From positions 48,115-112,114 of the forward strand of contig JAFRRP010000080.1 of the NCBI GenBank assembly GCA_017428085.1: a DNA stretch of 64,000 nucleotides, given 5' to 3'. The notes under the pieces are model-generated. The model saw nothing but the letters and a program-made list of their open reading frames with translations. It did not search any database and was not told the DNA's origin. Below, piece after piece: positions 51,511-62,300 of the stretch. Made by a program: the position numbers and the translations under genes. The first letter of the stretch is position 1; each line of letters begins with the position of its first letter. This DNA is from Clostridia bacterium. GTDB taxonomy: Bacteria; Bacillota; Clostridia; Oscillospirales; Acutalibacteraceae.

Positions 51511-52434
51511 ATGAGAAGCATTATCGACATCCTTGACCTCTCCCCCGCGGAAATCGGGGAGCTGATCGCCACGGCGCGGGATATCATCGACGATCCCGCG
51601 AAATACGCGGAAAAATGCCGGGGGAAGAAGCTCGCCACGCTGTTTTTCGAGCCCTCTACCCGCACCCGCATGAGCTTTGAGGCTGCCATGTACGAGCTGG
51701 GCGGCAACGTGATCTCCATGGCCAGCGCCGCCTCCTCCTCCGCCGCCAAAGGCGAAAGCGTGGCGGACACCGCCAGGGTCATCAGCTGCTACGCGGATAT
51801 CATCGCCATGCGCCACCCCAAGGAGGGCGCGGCGCTGGTGGCGGCCAACAACGCCACGGTGCCGGTCATCAACGCGGGCGACGGCGGCCACTGCCACCCC
51901 ACCCAGACGCTGGCGGACCTGCTGACCATCCACCGGGAGAAGGGCCGCTTTGACGACCTGACCATCGGCTTCTGCGGCGATCTGAAATTCGGCCGCACGG
52001 TCCACTCGCTGATCAACGCCATGTCCCGCTATCCGGGCATCCGGTTCGTACTGATCTCCCCGGAGGAATTGAAAGTCCCCAGCTACGTCAAAAAGGACGT
52101 GCTGCAGAAGAACAGCATCCCCTACGTGCAGACCACCGATCTGGAGGGCGCGATGCCAGATCTCGATATCCTCTACATGACGCGCGTGCAAAAGGAGCGC
52201 TTCTTCAACGAGGAGGACTACCTGCGGCTGAAGGACAGCTACATTTTAACGCCGGAAAAGCTGAAAAACGCCAAGCCGGATATGAACATCCTCCATCCCC
52301 TGCCCCGCGTCAACGAGATCAGCGTGAAGGTGGACGACGACCCGCGCGCCTGCTACTTCAAGCAGGTGCTGAACGGCAAATACATGCGCATGGCGCTGAT
52401 CCTGAAACTGTTAAAGGAGGCAGGCACGATATGA
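51511..52434 (+). CDS. pyrB: Aspartate carbamoyltransferase catalytic subunit
   Basis: Condenses carbamoyl phosphate with aspartate. The 307-residue chain shows the carbamoyl-phosphate motif [20 protein letters not shown] near residue 48, the [12 protein letters not shown] segment near 130, and the aspartate-loop region [10 protein letters not shown] near 262. AAAGG precedes ATG 51511. It overlaps pyrI by four bases, which predicts a PyrB6-PyrI6 holoenzyme. Confidence 0.96.
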   Translation: MRSIIDILDLSPAEIGELIATARDIIDDPAKYAEKCRGKKLATLFFEPSTRTRMSFEAAMYELGGNVISMASAASSSAAKGESVADTARVISCYADIIAMRHPKEGAALVAANNATVPVINAGDGGHCHPTQTLADLLTIHREKGRFDDLTIGFCGDLKFGRTVHSLINAMSRYPGIRFVLISPEELKVPSYVKKDVLQKNSIPYVQTTDLEGAMPDLDILYMTRVQKERFFNEEDYLRLKDSYILTPEKLKNAKPDMNILHPLPRVNEISVKVDDDPRACYFKQVLNGKYMRMALILKLLKEAGTI

Positions 52435-52850
52435 ACGTAGATTCCATCCGCAACGGGTACGTGATCGACCACATCACCGCGGGCAGCGGCATGAAGCTGT
52501 ATGAGCTTTTGGGGCTGGACGCGCTGGACGTTTCCATCGCCATCATCAAAAATGTGACCAGCCGCAAGATGGGTCGCAAGGATATCATCAAGATCGACGC
52601 GGATATCCCCATCGACCTCGATATCATCGGCTTCGTGGACCCCGGCGCGACCGTCAACATCATCAAGGACGACAAGCTGGCAGAAAAAAAGACCATTGAA
52701 ATGCCGGAGACGCTGCACGGGGTGATCCGCTGCAAAAACCCCCGGTGCATCACCTCCACGGAGCAGGAATTGCCGCAGGTGTTCCGTCTGACGGACCGGG
52801 AGAACAAGGTCTACCGGTGCGTCTATTGCGAAACGAAGGCGCAGTTCTGA
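52431..52850 (+). CDS. pyrI: Aspartate carbamoyltransferase regulatory subunit
   Basis: A 139-residue subunit that binds nucleotide effectors in its N-terminal half ([21 protein letters not shown]) and zinc in its C-terminal half, where four Cys (CKNPRC and CVYC) are conserved. Full family length is slightly greater, but all zinc ligands are present. Start overlap with pyrB gives translational coupling. It is the last gene before the operon terminator. Confidence 0.94.
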   Translation: MNVDSIRNGYVIDHITAGSGMKLYELLGLDALDVSIAIIKNVTSRKMGRKDIIKIDADIPIDLDIIGFVDPGATVNIIKDDKLAEKKTIEMPETLHGVIRCKNPRCITSTEQELPQVFRLTDRENKVYRCVYCETKAQF

Positions 52851-52900
52851 CAACCGAAAAACGGTTTTTCCGCGTGACTGTCAATATTAATATCAAAAAA

Positions 52901-52934
52901 ACGCAGGGTGTGGCCCCAAAACCGCATCCTGCGT
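52901..52934 (+). terminator. pyr operon terminator
   Basis: ACGCAGGGTGTGG and CCGCATCCTGCGT pair around CCCCAAAA with one mismatched position, followed by five T. Confidence 0.85.
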
Positions 52935-52938
52935 TTTT

Positions 52939-53221
52939 CCTTTCTGTTTTCTGCTGTTGCTGAAAAGAAACGCGCTGTTACAGCAGGCGGTCGCCCCGGC
53001 GGAGCTGCGGGACAGCTTGTCAAAATACGCGATAAAATCGACAAAACGGATGCTACAGCGTAATCTGGATTTATTAACAAACGTTTTTCTCCCGCAATTG
53101 TTTCGTTTTCAGCTGGATATACGGTTGACACGGCTCATCGTATTCCAAAAACACATTGCATGGCGCGCAGGCCGTTTTCCTTTTTGCAGAGATTATTTTG
53201 CCCGCTTCATAAAAACGGTTA
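52939..53221. other. Gene-free stretch
   Basis: AT-richer than the neighbours. I see no supported gene, RNA or regulatory site. A minus-strand frame at 53074-53277 looks amino-acid-like at its C-terminal end but overlaps the end of the next gene and lacks a start with a ribosome binding site. Confidence 0.4.
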
Positions 53222-55819
53222 TTAATGCCTGCCGATCTCTTGCAGCGGGAGCTGCTCAAAACCGGGGATCTCATCATACACCGGCGCGTCGTCCCGCAGG
53301 GTATAGTCTCCGTTGGCGGGATCGACGAACAGTCGTTTCATCGCCCCCATACGGTAGACGGCGTTGCCGGAGATGTCGCTGAACCGCGCCGCCGGTTCGG
53401 TGATCTCGCCGATCTTGCCGCCGGCGCTGACGATCAAGTTCCCCGTGACCGAGCTGTAGGAGGGATTCGGCAGGAAATCGGGATCGTCCTGATTGCTGAA
53501 ATCGTCGCTGTAACGCTGCAGGTACGGATACGTCCGCTGCCAGAGCTCCGTCTGCCACGGGGAGGCGTACAGCGCCGTCCAGAGCCTGCCGTTTTCCTCG
53601 GAGGAATCGTCGATCCCGCCCCGGTCGTACCAGATCGAACGGTCCGGCGAATTGATGATGATGTTGTTGTGTACCTCCAGCCAGCGGCCACCGTTCAGAT
53701 GCATGCCGACGCCGGGCACGTTGACGATCAGGTTGCCGTAGATCGTTTCTCCGGACAGATGCCCGTCCGTATAGATTGCCTTCGGTTTGTGCCCGTTCGC
53801 GCCAAGGTCATAGATGAGATTGTAGCGGATCAGGTTGCCGCACCAGTCCCAGTGGGCGTTGGCGTAGATGGCGCCGCCGTCGTCAGTTTTGAGATTGACG
53901 TCGTGGATCAGATTGTATTCGATCACGTGGTTGTTGCCGGCGTAGGTGATCGCCTCGTGAGGGGAATTGTACATCTCGTTGTGAACGCAGATATTGCCCA
54001 CGCCCTCCAGCGTAAAGGCAGGCTGATACGCTTCATAGATCTCGCTCCAATCGTGCACAAGGTTGTTTTCGGCGCGGTTGTTGCCCGGCGTCAGCGTTTC
54101 CCTGTCGCCGCCGCTTAAGACGACGCCTCCCCTGCCGGTGCGGGTGATCTCGTTGCCGAAGGCGAGGTTGTCATTCCCTGTCATGGTGATCGCATTACCG
54201 GCAACGTTTTTGATCAGGCAGTTTTTGACAGTATTGCCGCTGCCGGTGATACAGACCGCGTCGCCGCGGGTCCCCTTAACGGTGAAACCGTCAAACGTCA
54301 GACGATCCGTCTCCGCGCGGATGATATTGTCGGTGGAAAGGCTCAGTTCCACGTCGGCGTCTTCCGAAAAGTCCTCCGGCGGGTAGAGATACAGCACGCC
54401 GTTGTCCCGGTCCAGGTACCATTCGCCCGGCGCGTCCAGCTCCTCAAACACGTTGAAGAAATAGTACGGAGCGCCTTTGATCGCGCCGTAATAGCTGACG
54501 AACGCCGGCGAGATCGTCCGGTTTGCATGGTCGACGACGCCGAGCGGCGTGGAGGCGTCCGCCCAGTCCCAGCGCCAATAGCCGTACATCCAAACGTCCT
54601 TTGTGGTTTTCCAGGCGGCGATGCGCTTTGAAAGCGCGCTGTCCATCCGGTAGACGTCCGGCTCCGGGTTGCGCGTCTCGAAGTATTCCGGCTTGACGAC
54701 GCAGTCCGCGCTCTCCTTGCCCAGCCCTTCCTTTACCACTTCGCCGGTACGCAGATATTCGTTCCCGTTCGGGTAACGGGCGACGGTCTGCCGCCGGTCG
54801 TTGATGAAGAGCTCGCAGTTGCCTTCTCCCGTCAGTCCGCCGTCGTATTTTTCGGCGGTGGTGCAAAAACCGAAGGCGTTGATCGCGCCGTATTGCGCGG
54901 CGGTGATCCCGAATTCCGCCAACGGGACGCAAACGACCTTTTTTTGCGCGTCGTCCGTCAGGCGGGAAAGCATGGTCTCGTCGCTTACCGCTTGGAAGGC
55001 CTGCGCCGGCAGCCTGACGCCGCCGTTCAGCGTGACCTCGCCGTCACCGTAAGCGCGGTAGACGACCGGGCAGCTTTCCGTGCCGCCGTCCTCCGCGGAA
55101 AACAGAAGCGTATCCACGCGGTAATCCCCGGCTTTCACCGCCACCGTGACGCCGTTCTTCCCGGTCTTATCCATCGCCCGCACCAGATCGCGGGCCTTTT
55201 CGATCGTCGCCAGCGGATGGGCGAAGCTGCCGTCGTTGCCGTCGCTGCCGTCCGGCGAGACATAAAGATCGGCGTCCTCAACAAGCGCGGCTTCCGGCTG
55301 CGTGTAAAATCCGGTCCCCGTGGGTACGGCGCAGGTCAGAACCCCGGTTTCGTACAGCAGCGGCTCCGCGGCGGGCAGCAGCGCGCCGCACAAAACGCAG
55401 ACGCATAACACCACGGCCAACAGCGGCTTCCACAGAAATATCGCGTCGGTCAGTTTTTTGAGCCGCAGCACACAGAACAGCGCAAAAACGAATCCGAATA
55501 CGGCTGTGGCTGCCGTCGCCTGCCTTGCGCCGCCCTGATGAAAGATCAGTACGTTGACGATCAACGAAACAAAGAGCGTCCCGCCCGCGGCGACCGCGCC
55601 GCCGAGCAGCGCGGAAAGCAGCGCGCGTTTTTTCGGTTTTTCCTTTGCTTTGGCGAGCAGCGCGAACGCCGCCGCACCTTCCGAAAAGATCGCGGCCATA
55701 CATATCCCGTACAACGGTACGTTCCAATCCAGATAATAAACACCGTAAAAATACGCCGTCACCGCAGCCGCAATGAGCAAAAGGAAAGCAAAGAACCAAA
55801 TCTGCTTTTTATTCTTCAT
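53222..55819 (-). CDS. Membrane-tethered right-handed beta-helix glycosidase, GH141-like
   Basis: An 865-residue protein. Residues 1-165 form about five hydrophobic helices (8-28, 36-58, 66-92, 98-122, 135-158), which would place the rest outside the cell. The extracellular part opens with DLYVSPDGSDGNDGSFAHPL (about 188) and continues as a parallel beta-helix with many Asn/Gly-rich turns (NTVKNCLIKNVAGNAITMTG, NNHVIEYNLIHDV). Segments such as ARYPNGNEYLR, DAPGEWYLDRDNGVLYLYPP and GVVDHANRTISP resemble GH141 fucosidases/xylanases as I remember them; the family call is moderate. AGGAGAAAGGG precedes ATG 55819. It is divergent from a GH95 gene with a similar membrane domain. Confidence 0.75.
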   Translation of the reverse strand: MKNKKQIWFFAFLLLIAAAVTAYFYGVYYLDWNVPLYGICMAAIFSEGAAAFALLAKAKEKPKKRALLSALLGGAVAAGGTLFVSLIVNVLIFHQGGARQATAATAVFGFVFALFCVLRLKKLTDAIFLWKPLLAVVLCVCVLCGALLPAAEPLLYETGVLTCAVPTGTGFYTQPEAALVEDADLYVSPDGSDGNDGSFAHPLATIEKARDLVRAMDKTGKNGVTVAVKAGDYRVDTLLFSAEDGGTESCPVVYRAYGDGEVTLNGGVRLPAQAFQAVSDETMLSRLTDDAQKKVVCVPLAEFGITAAQYGAINAFGFCTTAEKYDGGLTGEGNCELFINDRRQTVARYPNGNEYLRTGEVVKEGLGKESADCVVKPEYFETRNPEPDVYRMDSALSKRIAAWKTTKDVWMYGYWRWDWADASTPLGVVDHANRTISPAFVSYYGAIKGAPYYFFNVFEELDAPGEWYLDRDNGVLYLYPPEDFSEDADVELSLSTDNIIRAETDRLTFDGFTVKGTRGDAVCITGSGNTVKNCLIKNVAGNAITMTGNDNLAFGNEITRTGRGGVVLSGGDRETLTPGNNRAENNLVHDWSEIYEAYQPAFTLEGVGNICVHNEMYNSPHEAITYAGNNHVIEYNLIHDVNLKTDDGGAIYANAHWDWCGNLIRYNLIYDLGANGHKPKAIYTDGHLSGETIYGNLIVNVPGVGMHLNGGRWLEVHNNIIINSPDRSIWYDRGGIDDSSEENGRLWTALYASPWQTELWQRTYPYLQRYSDDFSNQDDPDFLPNPSYSSVTGNLIVSAGGKIGEITEPAARFSDISGNAVYRMGAMKRLFVDPANGDYTLRDDAPVYDEIPGFEQLPLQEIGRH

Positions 55820-55871
55820 CCCTTTCTCCTCCGTATGAGCCTTTCGCAATCATTTTAACATTATCGCAATT

Positions 55872-55900
55872 ATTATATCTGAAATCATTTTGTTTTTCAA
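55872..55900 (-). promoter_or_regulatory. Promoter of the beta-helix glycosidase gene
   Basis: TTGAAA and TATAAT on the minus strand with a 17-base spacer, about 50 bases before ATG 55819. Confidence 0.7.
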
Positions 55901-56069
55901 CTCTTCCGGACAGAATAGTGACGGGCGCTCATGCCCGCCGGTATTCTTTTTATCAGAAGAAGCGTTACAAAAAAGCAAAAAAACTATGGACTTCCGCGAA
56001 CAGGCGTGGTAGTGTATAGGCAGAGACGCGGAAAGCGTTACGGATCTGTGGAAGGAAGGATCAGTCGCT

Positions 56070-58928
56070 ATGATTTCCAAATGGCAAAAGCTGTCTGAAA
56101 CGCTCCGAAAAACGCCCGGGCGCGCAAAGATCGCGGCGAGCGTTATCTTCATCGTCATCATCCTTTCTCAAAAACTCTTTTTTGAGCTCTACGTCCGGTG
56201 GGAGCGTATCCCCGCCTTTGCCCTGAGCGCCGTTCTTTTGCTTGCCGCGTACACGGGCCTGAGCGCGCTATATCTGGCCGTCAAAGCGCGATCCGGGAAG
56301 AGAGCCGTCAAAAAGTTCCTGTTCATTCTGATCCTGAACGTATTGGCCGTTACCGCCTTGTTGTTCCTGCTGAACAACGTGATTTTCCGGCTGGAAAAGC
56401 CCCGCCTCGCCTGTTGTATCGTTTTGACGCTGCTTTCCGTGGAAGCCGCCTGCTTTTATGTCCCGGTCATGTCCGGCGGCCGCACGTTTCTAAAGGCAGT
56501 CTCCGTGGCGCTGGCCGTCGTGCTGGTCTTTTTTGACCTGACCTTCGTTCTTCCGGAGAAATCGGTTACTTCCTATATCAAAGCCGTCACCGCGCAACGC
56601 GTATCCGCGGAAAAAGAATGGAAGCTGCAATACAGCTCTCCCGCGGGAACGGATAAAACGGTGGACGAGGACGCCTGCTGGGAGCAGCGTTCCCTGCCGC
56701 TGGGCAACGGGTATTTCGGGTTGAACGTCTTCGGCAGAACCGACGTCGAGCGCGTCCAGATCAGCGAGAAGTCGCTTTACGATCAGGACCGGAAGGATTT
56801 CCACCACGGGCTGGACAGCTTCGCGGAGGTCTTGATCGACTTCGGTCATAAAAAGACGGCGCAATACAGCCGGGACCTGTCCCTGAACGACGCCGTCGCG
56901 CACGTGTCCTACGTGGCGGATAACGTGACTTATACAAGAGAGTACTTTGCCAGTTATCCCGACCGGGTCGCCGTGATCCACCTGACCGCTTCCGAGAAAG
57001 GCGCCCTCGGTTTCACGCTGCGCCCGACGATCCCCTATCTCAGCGACGGGACGTCCGAACCGGGGGACGGCGGGGGCAAAAGCGGCGCTGTGACGGCCGA
57101 AGGCGATACGCTGACGCTGTCCGGCGCCATGCCCTGGTACGGCATCGAATTTGAGGGGCAGTTCTGCGTGCTGCACGAGGACGGCGAACTGACGGCCGAA
57201 CGGGACGCGGACGGCGGGAACGCCGCGCTGACGCTTCGGGACGCGACAGAAGCCGATATCCTGATCGCGCTCGGAACGAATTATAAGCTCGATCCTTCCG
57301 TTTTCACGACCGCCGAACCTTCCTTGAAGCTCCGCGGGAACGAGTCTCCGCACCGGCAGGTCTGCGAAACACTCACGGCTGCCAGAGCGCTGGGGTACGG
57401 CGCTTTGAAGGACCGGCACGAAGCGGACTATCGCGCGCTGTTCGACCGTGTGGACGTCGATCTCGGCGGCGCTGTCGCAAACCGTTCGACGGACGAGCTG
57501 CTCGCCATGTACCGCGTCAAAAAAACGGGGTTCGCCGCGAGATATCTCGAAGAGCTGTATTTCCAGTACGGCCGGTATCTGCTGATCGTTTCCTCCCGCG
57601 AGGGGACGCTGCCGGCGAACCTGCAGGGCACGTGGAATTGCCACAACGGCGCGCCGTGGGGCGGCTCGTACTTCCACAATATCAACGTCCAGATGAACTA
57701 CTGGCCCGCGTTCTCCTGCAACCTTGCGGAGTGCTTTGACGCTTACGCCGCCTATAACGCGGCTTATCTGCCGCAGGCAAAGAACAACGCGGACGCGTAT
57801 ATCGCACGGCTGTTCCCCGAAAAACTGGATCGGAACGGCGAGAACGGATGGATCACCGCCGTCACGACCACGCCTTATACGGTCCCGGCGTATGATCCCA
57901 TCGGGAACAACTCCGGTCCCGGCTTCGGCGCCTTTACCGCCATGCTCTTCTGGGATCAGTACGCGTTCACCAAAGACGTCCGGCTTCTGCGGGAACAGGT
58001 CTACCCCGTTCTGTACGGCATGGCGGTCTTTTTGGAGAAAAACCTGACGGAGAAGGACGGCGCGCTGCTGTGCGCCTATTCCGCTTCGCCGGAGCAGGAA
58101 AAGGACGACAAATATTATCAGACCGTCGGATGCGCCTTTGACCAGCAGCTGACCTGGGAGCTGTTTTCGGAGACGATACAGGCCGCCGGGATCCTCGGCG
58201 AGTCCGACGACGCTTTCATCCAAAAGCTCAAAAGCGAAATCGGCCGGCTGGAACCCGTCCTGATCGGCGCGGACGGTCAGGTCAAGGAATACCGGGAAGA
58301 GGAACACTACGGAGAGATCGGCGAATATAAGCACCGCCACATTTCGCAGCTCGTGGGGCTGTTCCCCGGCACGTCCATCAGCAAGAATACGCCCGATTAT
58401 CTGAAGGCGGCGCGCGTAACGCTCGATAAACGCGGGGATGAATCCACCGGCTGGGCCTTGGCGCACCGGCTGTGCTGCCGCGCCCGGACGGGAGACGGCG
58501 AACGCGCCTTCCGGCTGCTGCGCCATCTGATCGGCCAAAGGACGCTCGACAACCTCTGGGACACGCATCCGCCGTTCCAGATCGACGGCAATTTCGGCGG
58601 GACCTGCGGCATGGCGGAAATGCTCCTTCAAAGCAGCGCCGGGTACATCGAACTTTTGCCCGCGCTTCCCTCCGCATGGCGCGACGGGAGCTTTTCCGGG
58701 CTTGTGGCAAGGGGGAACTTTGTCGTAGACCTGCAGTGGTCGGACGCTTCAGTCCGGCACGCCGTGATCACCGCCCGCGCGGGGGGCGAATGCGCGGTCG
58801 CGGTCAACAACGCCGTGCGCGTAACAGATCAAAACGGAACGGAGATCCGGTGTGATCTTTCCGACGGCATCCTGCGATTCCGGACGGAACCCGGCGGCAT
58901 TTATGCCCTGCAGTTTGACTACGGTTGA
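56070..58928 (+). CDS. Membrane-tethered GH95 glycosidase (alpha-L-fucosidase/galactosidase)
   Basis: A 952-residue protein. About five hydrophobic helices (20-40, 47-70, 86-108, 112-133, 140-163) precede a full GH95 domain (about 185-950). Hallmarks: WEQRSLPLGNGYFG near 205, NLQGTWN...NINVQMNYWPA (catalytic Asn pair near 536), SPEQ near 671 (general-acid Glu of the family), and HPPFQIDGNFGG near 834 with the catalytic Asp. GH95 enzymes remove alpha-1,2-fucose or related galactose. Most are secreted with a cleavable signal peptide, so the polytopic N-terminus is unusual; it resembles that of the divergent GH141-like protein. GAAGGAAGG lies upstream of ATG 56070. Confidence 0.92.
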   Translation: MISKWQKLSETLRKTPGRAKIAASVIFIVIILSQKLFFELYVRWERIPAFALSAVLLLAAYTGLSALYLAVKARSGKRAVKKFLFILILNVLAVTALLFLLNNVIFRLEKPRLACCIVLTLLSVEAACFYVPVMSGGRTFLKAVSVALAVVLVFFDLTFVLPEKSVTSYIKAVTAQRVSAEKEWKLQYSSPAGTDKTVDEDACWEQRSLPLGNGYFGLNVFGRTDVERVQISEKSLYDQDRKDFHHGLDSFAEVLIDFGHKKTAQYSRDLSLNDAVAHVSYVADNVTYTREYFASYPDRVAVIHLTASEKGALGFTLRPTIPYLSDGTSEPGDGGGKSGAVTAEGDTLTLSGAMPWYGIEFEGQFCVLHEDGELTAERDADGGNAALTLRDATEADILIALGTNYKLDPSVFTTAEPSLKLRGNESPHRQVCETLTAARALGYGALKDRHEADYRALFDRVDVDLGGAVANRSTDELLAMYRVKKTGFAARYLEELYFQYGRYLLIVSSREGTLPANLQGTWNCHNGAPWGGSYFHNINVQMNYWPAFSCNLAECFDAYAAYNAAYLPQAKNNADAYIARLFPEKLDRNGENGWITAVTTTPYTVPAYDPIGNNSGPGFGAFTAMLFWDQYAFTKDVRLLREQVYPVLYGMAVFLEKNLTEKDGALLCAYSASPEQEKDDKYYQTVGCAFDQQLTWELFSETIQAAGILGESDDAFIQKLKSEIGRLEPVLIGADGQVKEYREEEHYGEIGEYKHRHISQLVGLFPGTSISKNTPDYLKAARVTLDKRGDESTGWALAHRLCCRARTGDGERAFRLLRHLIGQRTLDNLWDTHPPFQIDGNFGGTCGMAEMLLQSSAGYIELLPALPSAWRDGSFSGLVARGNFVVDLQWSDASVRHAVITARAGGECAVAVNNAVRVTDQNGTEIRCDLSDGILRFRTEPGGIYALQFDYG

Positions 58929-58961
58929 TCGATCCATAACAAGCATTCACACTCAGATACA

Positions 58962-58994
58962 GCAGGCGTCCTGTCGGATAAGCGGGACGCCTGC
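58962..58994 (+). terminator. Hairpin after the GH95 gene
   Basis: GCAGGCGTCC pairs with GGGACGCCTGC around a 12-base loop. The following sequence is AT-rich but not a T-run, so the terminator is weak or acts by another mechanism. Confidence 0.55.
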
Positions 58995-58998
58995 AATA

Positions 58999-59202
58999 TT
59001 ATGCTATAAACGATTCCGCTTCGGCGTAATCAGGGGCGCCGTCGGTGCGGATATCGACAAGCGGCACCGCCTTCAGCCGGACGTGCTCCGCGCGTAAAGC
59101 GGTCAGCACGGCGATGTTCTGACGATAGAAATGAATCTGTTTTTGCCGCACAAATGCGGAGCTGCTTTTCTGTTGAATCTGCCGAAGCTTTTTTGCGCGT
59201 TG
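58999..59202 (-). pseudogene. Possible C-terminal gene remnant
   Basis: An open frame of 67 codons between stops with no ATG reads like a protein C-terminus (QKQIHFYRQNIAVLTALRAE ... LKAVPLVDIRTDGAPDYAEA). Composition and wobble-position GC match coding DNA here, and it ends in TAA at 58999. I do not recognise the family. It may be the tail of a deleted gene or chance. Confidence 0.35.
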
Positions 59203-59206
59203 CTAC

Positions 59207-59235
59207 TTGCGATTTTTAATAAAAAATAGTAAAAT
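59207..59235 (+). promoter_or_regulatory. Promoter of the giant surface-protein gene
   Basis: TTGCGA and TAAAAT with a 17-base AT-rich spacer, about 70 bases before ATG 59306. Confidence 0.55.
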
Positions 59236-59305
59236 ATATTTTATAAGGCTTTGCGCGCCGTTTTCCGCGCATCGCCGCAATCTCCCTGAAAGGCAAGTTA
59301 ACACC

Positions 59306-62300
59306 ATGAACGGAACAATGAAGAAACTGCTTTCCCTTCTGCTTTCGGTCTTTATGATCGCGGGGCTGATCCCGCTGATCGCGCTGCCGGAGGCGAGCGC
59401 CGCGTGGAACGGGTCCACCCCTTCCTCCCAGCCGTCGACGTTTACGGTAAGCGGCAACAACTACTATATCAAGGACGAACAGGCGCTGGCGTGGTTCGCG
59501 AAAACCGTTACCAACGGTACGACGTACTCCGGCAAAACGGTCTATCTTTCCGCGAACCTGAACATGAACAATTCCACGTTTGACGGCATCGGCACCGCGA
59601 ACAAGTCCTTTTCCGGTACGTTCCAGGGGCAGGGGTACACGATCAGCAACCTGAAAATTTACCGTTCGGGCGATTCCCGCGCCGCGCTGTTCAATTCTGT
59701 GAGCGGCACCGTAACCATCAACAACCTGAAGCTTTCCAACGTCAGCGTCAGCACGTCCGGCTCCGGCGGCGGCTGGCACGCCGCGCTGGTGGCGAAGGTG
59801 GAAAGCGGCAGCAACACCACCACCGTTAGCAATATCACCGTCACCACCGCCAGCATCACCAGTAAGGACCAGACGGGCGGCATCGTCGGTTACGGGCAGG
59901 CGCCGCTGACGATTTCCAACTGCACCGTCACGGGGCTCACCATCAACGCCACCGACGTCAACGCGGGCGGCATCGTGGGCATTTCCGATAAAGCGTTCAC
60001 GATATCCAACTGCTCCGTCAGCGGTACCATCAACGGCAAAAACCGTACCGGCGGCATTATCGGCAAAGCGGAAGCGTCCGGTAACAGCATCACCAACTGT
60101 ACGATGTCCGGCACAATCACGTCGTCCGGATTGCACGTGGGCGGCATCTGCGGCAATTTCAACAACGACGGCAGCTTTGAATTCCGCAACTGCACCAACA
60201 ACGCGACCATTCAGGCTACGCAGGAGGTCGCCGGCATTCTCGGTTATTCCAAAGGCCACAGCAATTTCTATTACTGCACCAATAACGGCGCCATCACAGG
60301 CACCACGGATACGGGCGACCGCGGCGTCGGCTGCGCGGCGGGCATCTTGGCCAATAATGAGGACGACGAGCTGATCTTCGACCACTGCACCAATACGGGA
60401 ACCATCACGGGCAAGCGCTGCTCCGGCGGTATCTGCGGCGATACCGGTTCCGACGACACCGCGAATTTCACCTATTGTTATAATTTGGGCAACGTGACGG
60501 ATACCGTGGCGCGCGCCGCCGGCATTACGGCGAACTCCGATACGGGCGGCTCGGAAAAGTATTACTATTGCATCAACTACGGCAACATCAGTTCCAAAAG
60601 CCGCACGGCGGGTATCGTGGTAGGCGAGGAAACCGCGCTGGATATCTACCGCTGCGCGAATTTCGGCAACATCTACGGCTCCGGCGATTACGACTGCGGC
60701 GGCATCTGCGATTCCAACACCGGCACCACCAACGAGTGCTTCAATATGGGCGAAGTCCACAAGGCCAGTAACAGCAGCTATTCCATCGGCGGTATCTCCG
60801 GCGCGAAGGGAACCGTCACCAACTGCTACAACGGCGGCAAAATCCATACCGCGAACCATGTGGCGGGCATTGCCGCGTATAACGTCAAAGTCAGCAATTG
60901 CTACAACTACGGCAACGTCACCGACGGCAAACACGGCAACTATCAGATCCGCTGCAACGACGGAGGCAGCGTCACCAACTGCTATTATCTCAACACTGCC
61001 TCCGGCACGGCGCAAGGCACCGCAAAGACCTCTGCGGAGCTGAAGGAATTGAGCGGTTCGCTCAGCAGTTCTTTCGTGAAGGATACGTGGGGCATCAACA
61101 ACGGCTACCCGATCCTCAAATGGTGGCGCGACGAGTATTTCAGGTTCCCCGTCCGGTTCTATGACGGCAAAACAGGCACCTATAAGACCAACGCCACGAC
61201 TTATAACTACAATGCCACCATCACCGCGCCCACGTGGAGCAACACCGGCTACACCTTCAACGGGTGGTACACGGCGTCCTCCGGCGGCACAAAGATGGCG
61301 GGCAGCGGCGGTACCTTCACGGCTGGCGTCACCTCCCCGATGAACACCTACGCCATGACGAGAGCCACGGACTCGAACTTCCCTTACGTACTGACGAGCA
61401 CCAACCCGGTCGTGTACTACGCCCAGTGGACGGCGCACACCTACACGGTGGCGTACAACGGCAACGGCTCCACGAGCGGTTCCACGGCCTCCTCTTCTCA
61501 CACCTATGACGTGGCAAAGGCGCTGACCTCCAACGGGTTTACGCGGAAATTTACGGTCACCTATAACTACAACTACACCGGCAGCACGAATACCAGCGCC
61601 ACGGCGACCGCCACGTTCAACGGCTGGGCCACCAGTTCGGGCGGTTCCGTCGCCTACACGAACGGGCAGAGCGTGTCAAACCTGACTTCCACCAACGGCG
61701 CGACGGTGAACCTGTACGCCAAATGGACGGACGCTTCCGTCACGCTGCCCACGCCCACCCGTACGGGCTACACCTTCGGCGGCTGGTACGGCGAAACGGG
61801 CTGCACCACCTCCGTCGGCGCGGGCGGCGCCAGCTACACGCCCTCCGAAAACAAGACGCTGTACGCCAAGTGGACGCCCATCACCTACACCGTCACCTAC
61901 GACGGCAACGGCAAGACCGGCGGCTCCACCGCTTCCTCCACCCACACCTACGACACGGCCAAGAACCTGACCGCCAACGGGTACAGCCGCGAGTACACGG
62001 TCAACTACGACTACCAATACAAGGATGCCAACAATAACAGCGTGACCGGCAGCGCCACCGCAACGGCCACCTTCAACGGCTGGGCGACCAGCGCAACCGG
62101 CGCGAAGGTGTACGACAACAAACAGAGCGTGCTCAACTTACGCAATACGGCGGGTGCCTTCCCGCTGTTCGCCAACTGGACGCTGGCGAAGGTCACGCTG
62201 CCGAACCCCACGCGCGGCGGTTATCAGTTCGGCGGCTGGTTCACCAACTCTGCCTGCACAACAGGTCAACAAGCCGGCGGCGCGGAAGTGACGCCTACCG

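Noticed and set aside
53074..53277. Small minus-strand gene downstream of the GH141-like gene
   Set aside because: The frame overlaps the end of the real gene, has no start codon with a ribosome binding site in the unique part, and matches nothing I recognise.
52957..53382. Plus-strand 141-residue frame after the pyr terminator
   Set aside because: No ribosome binding site, atypical composition, and its 3' half is antisense to the beta-helix glycosidase.
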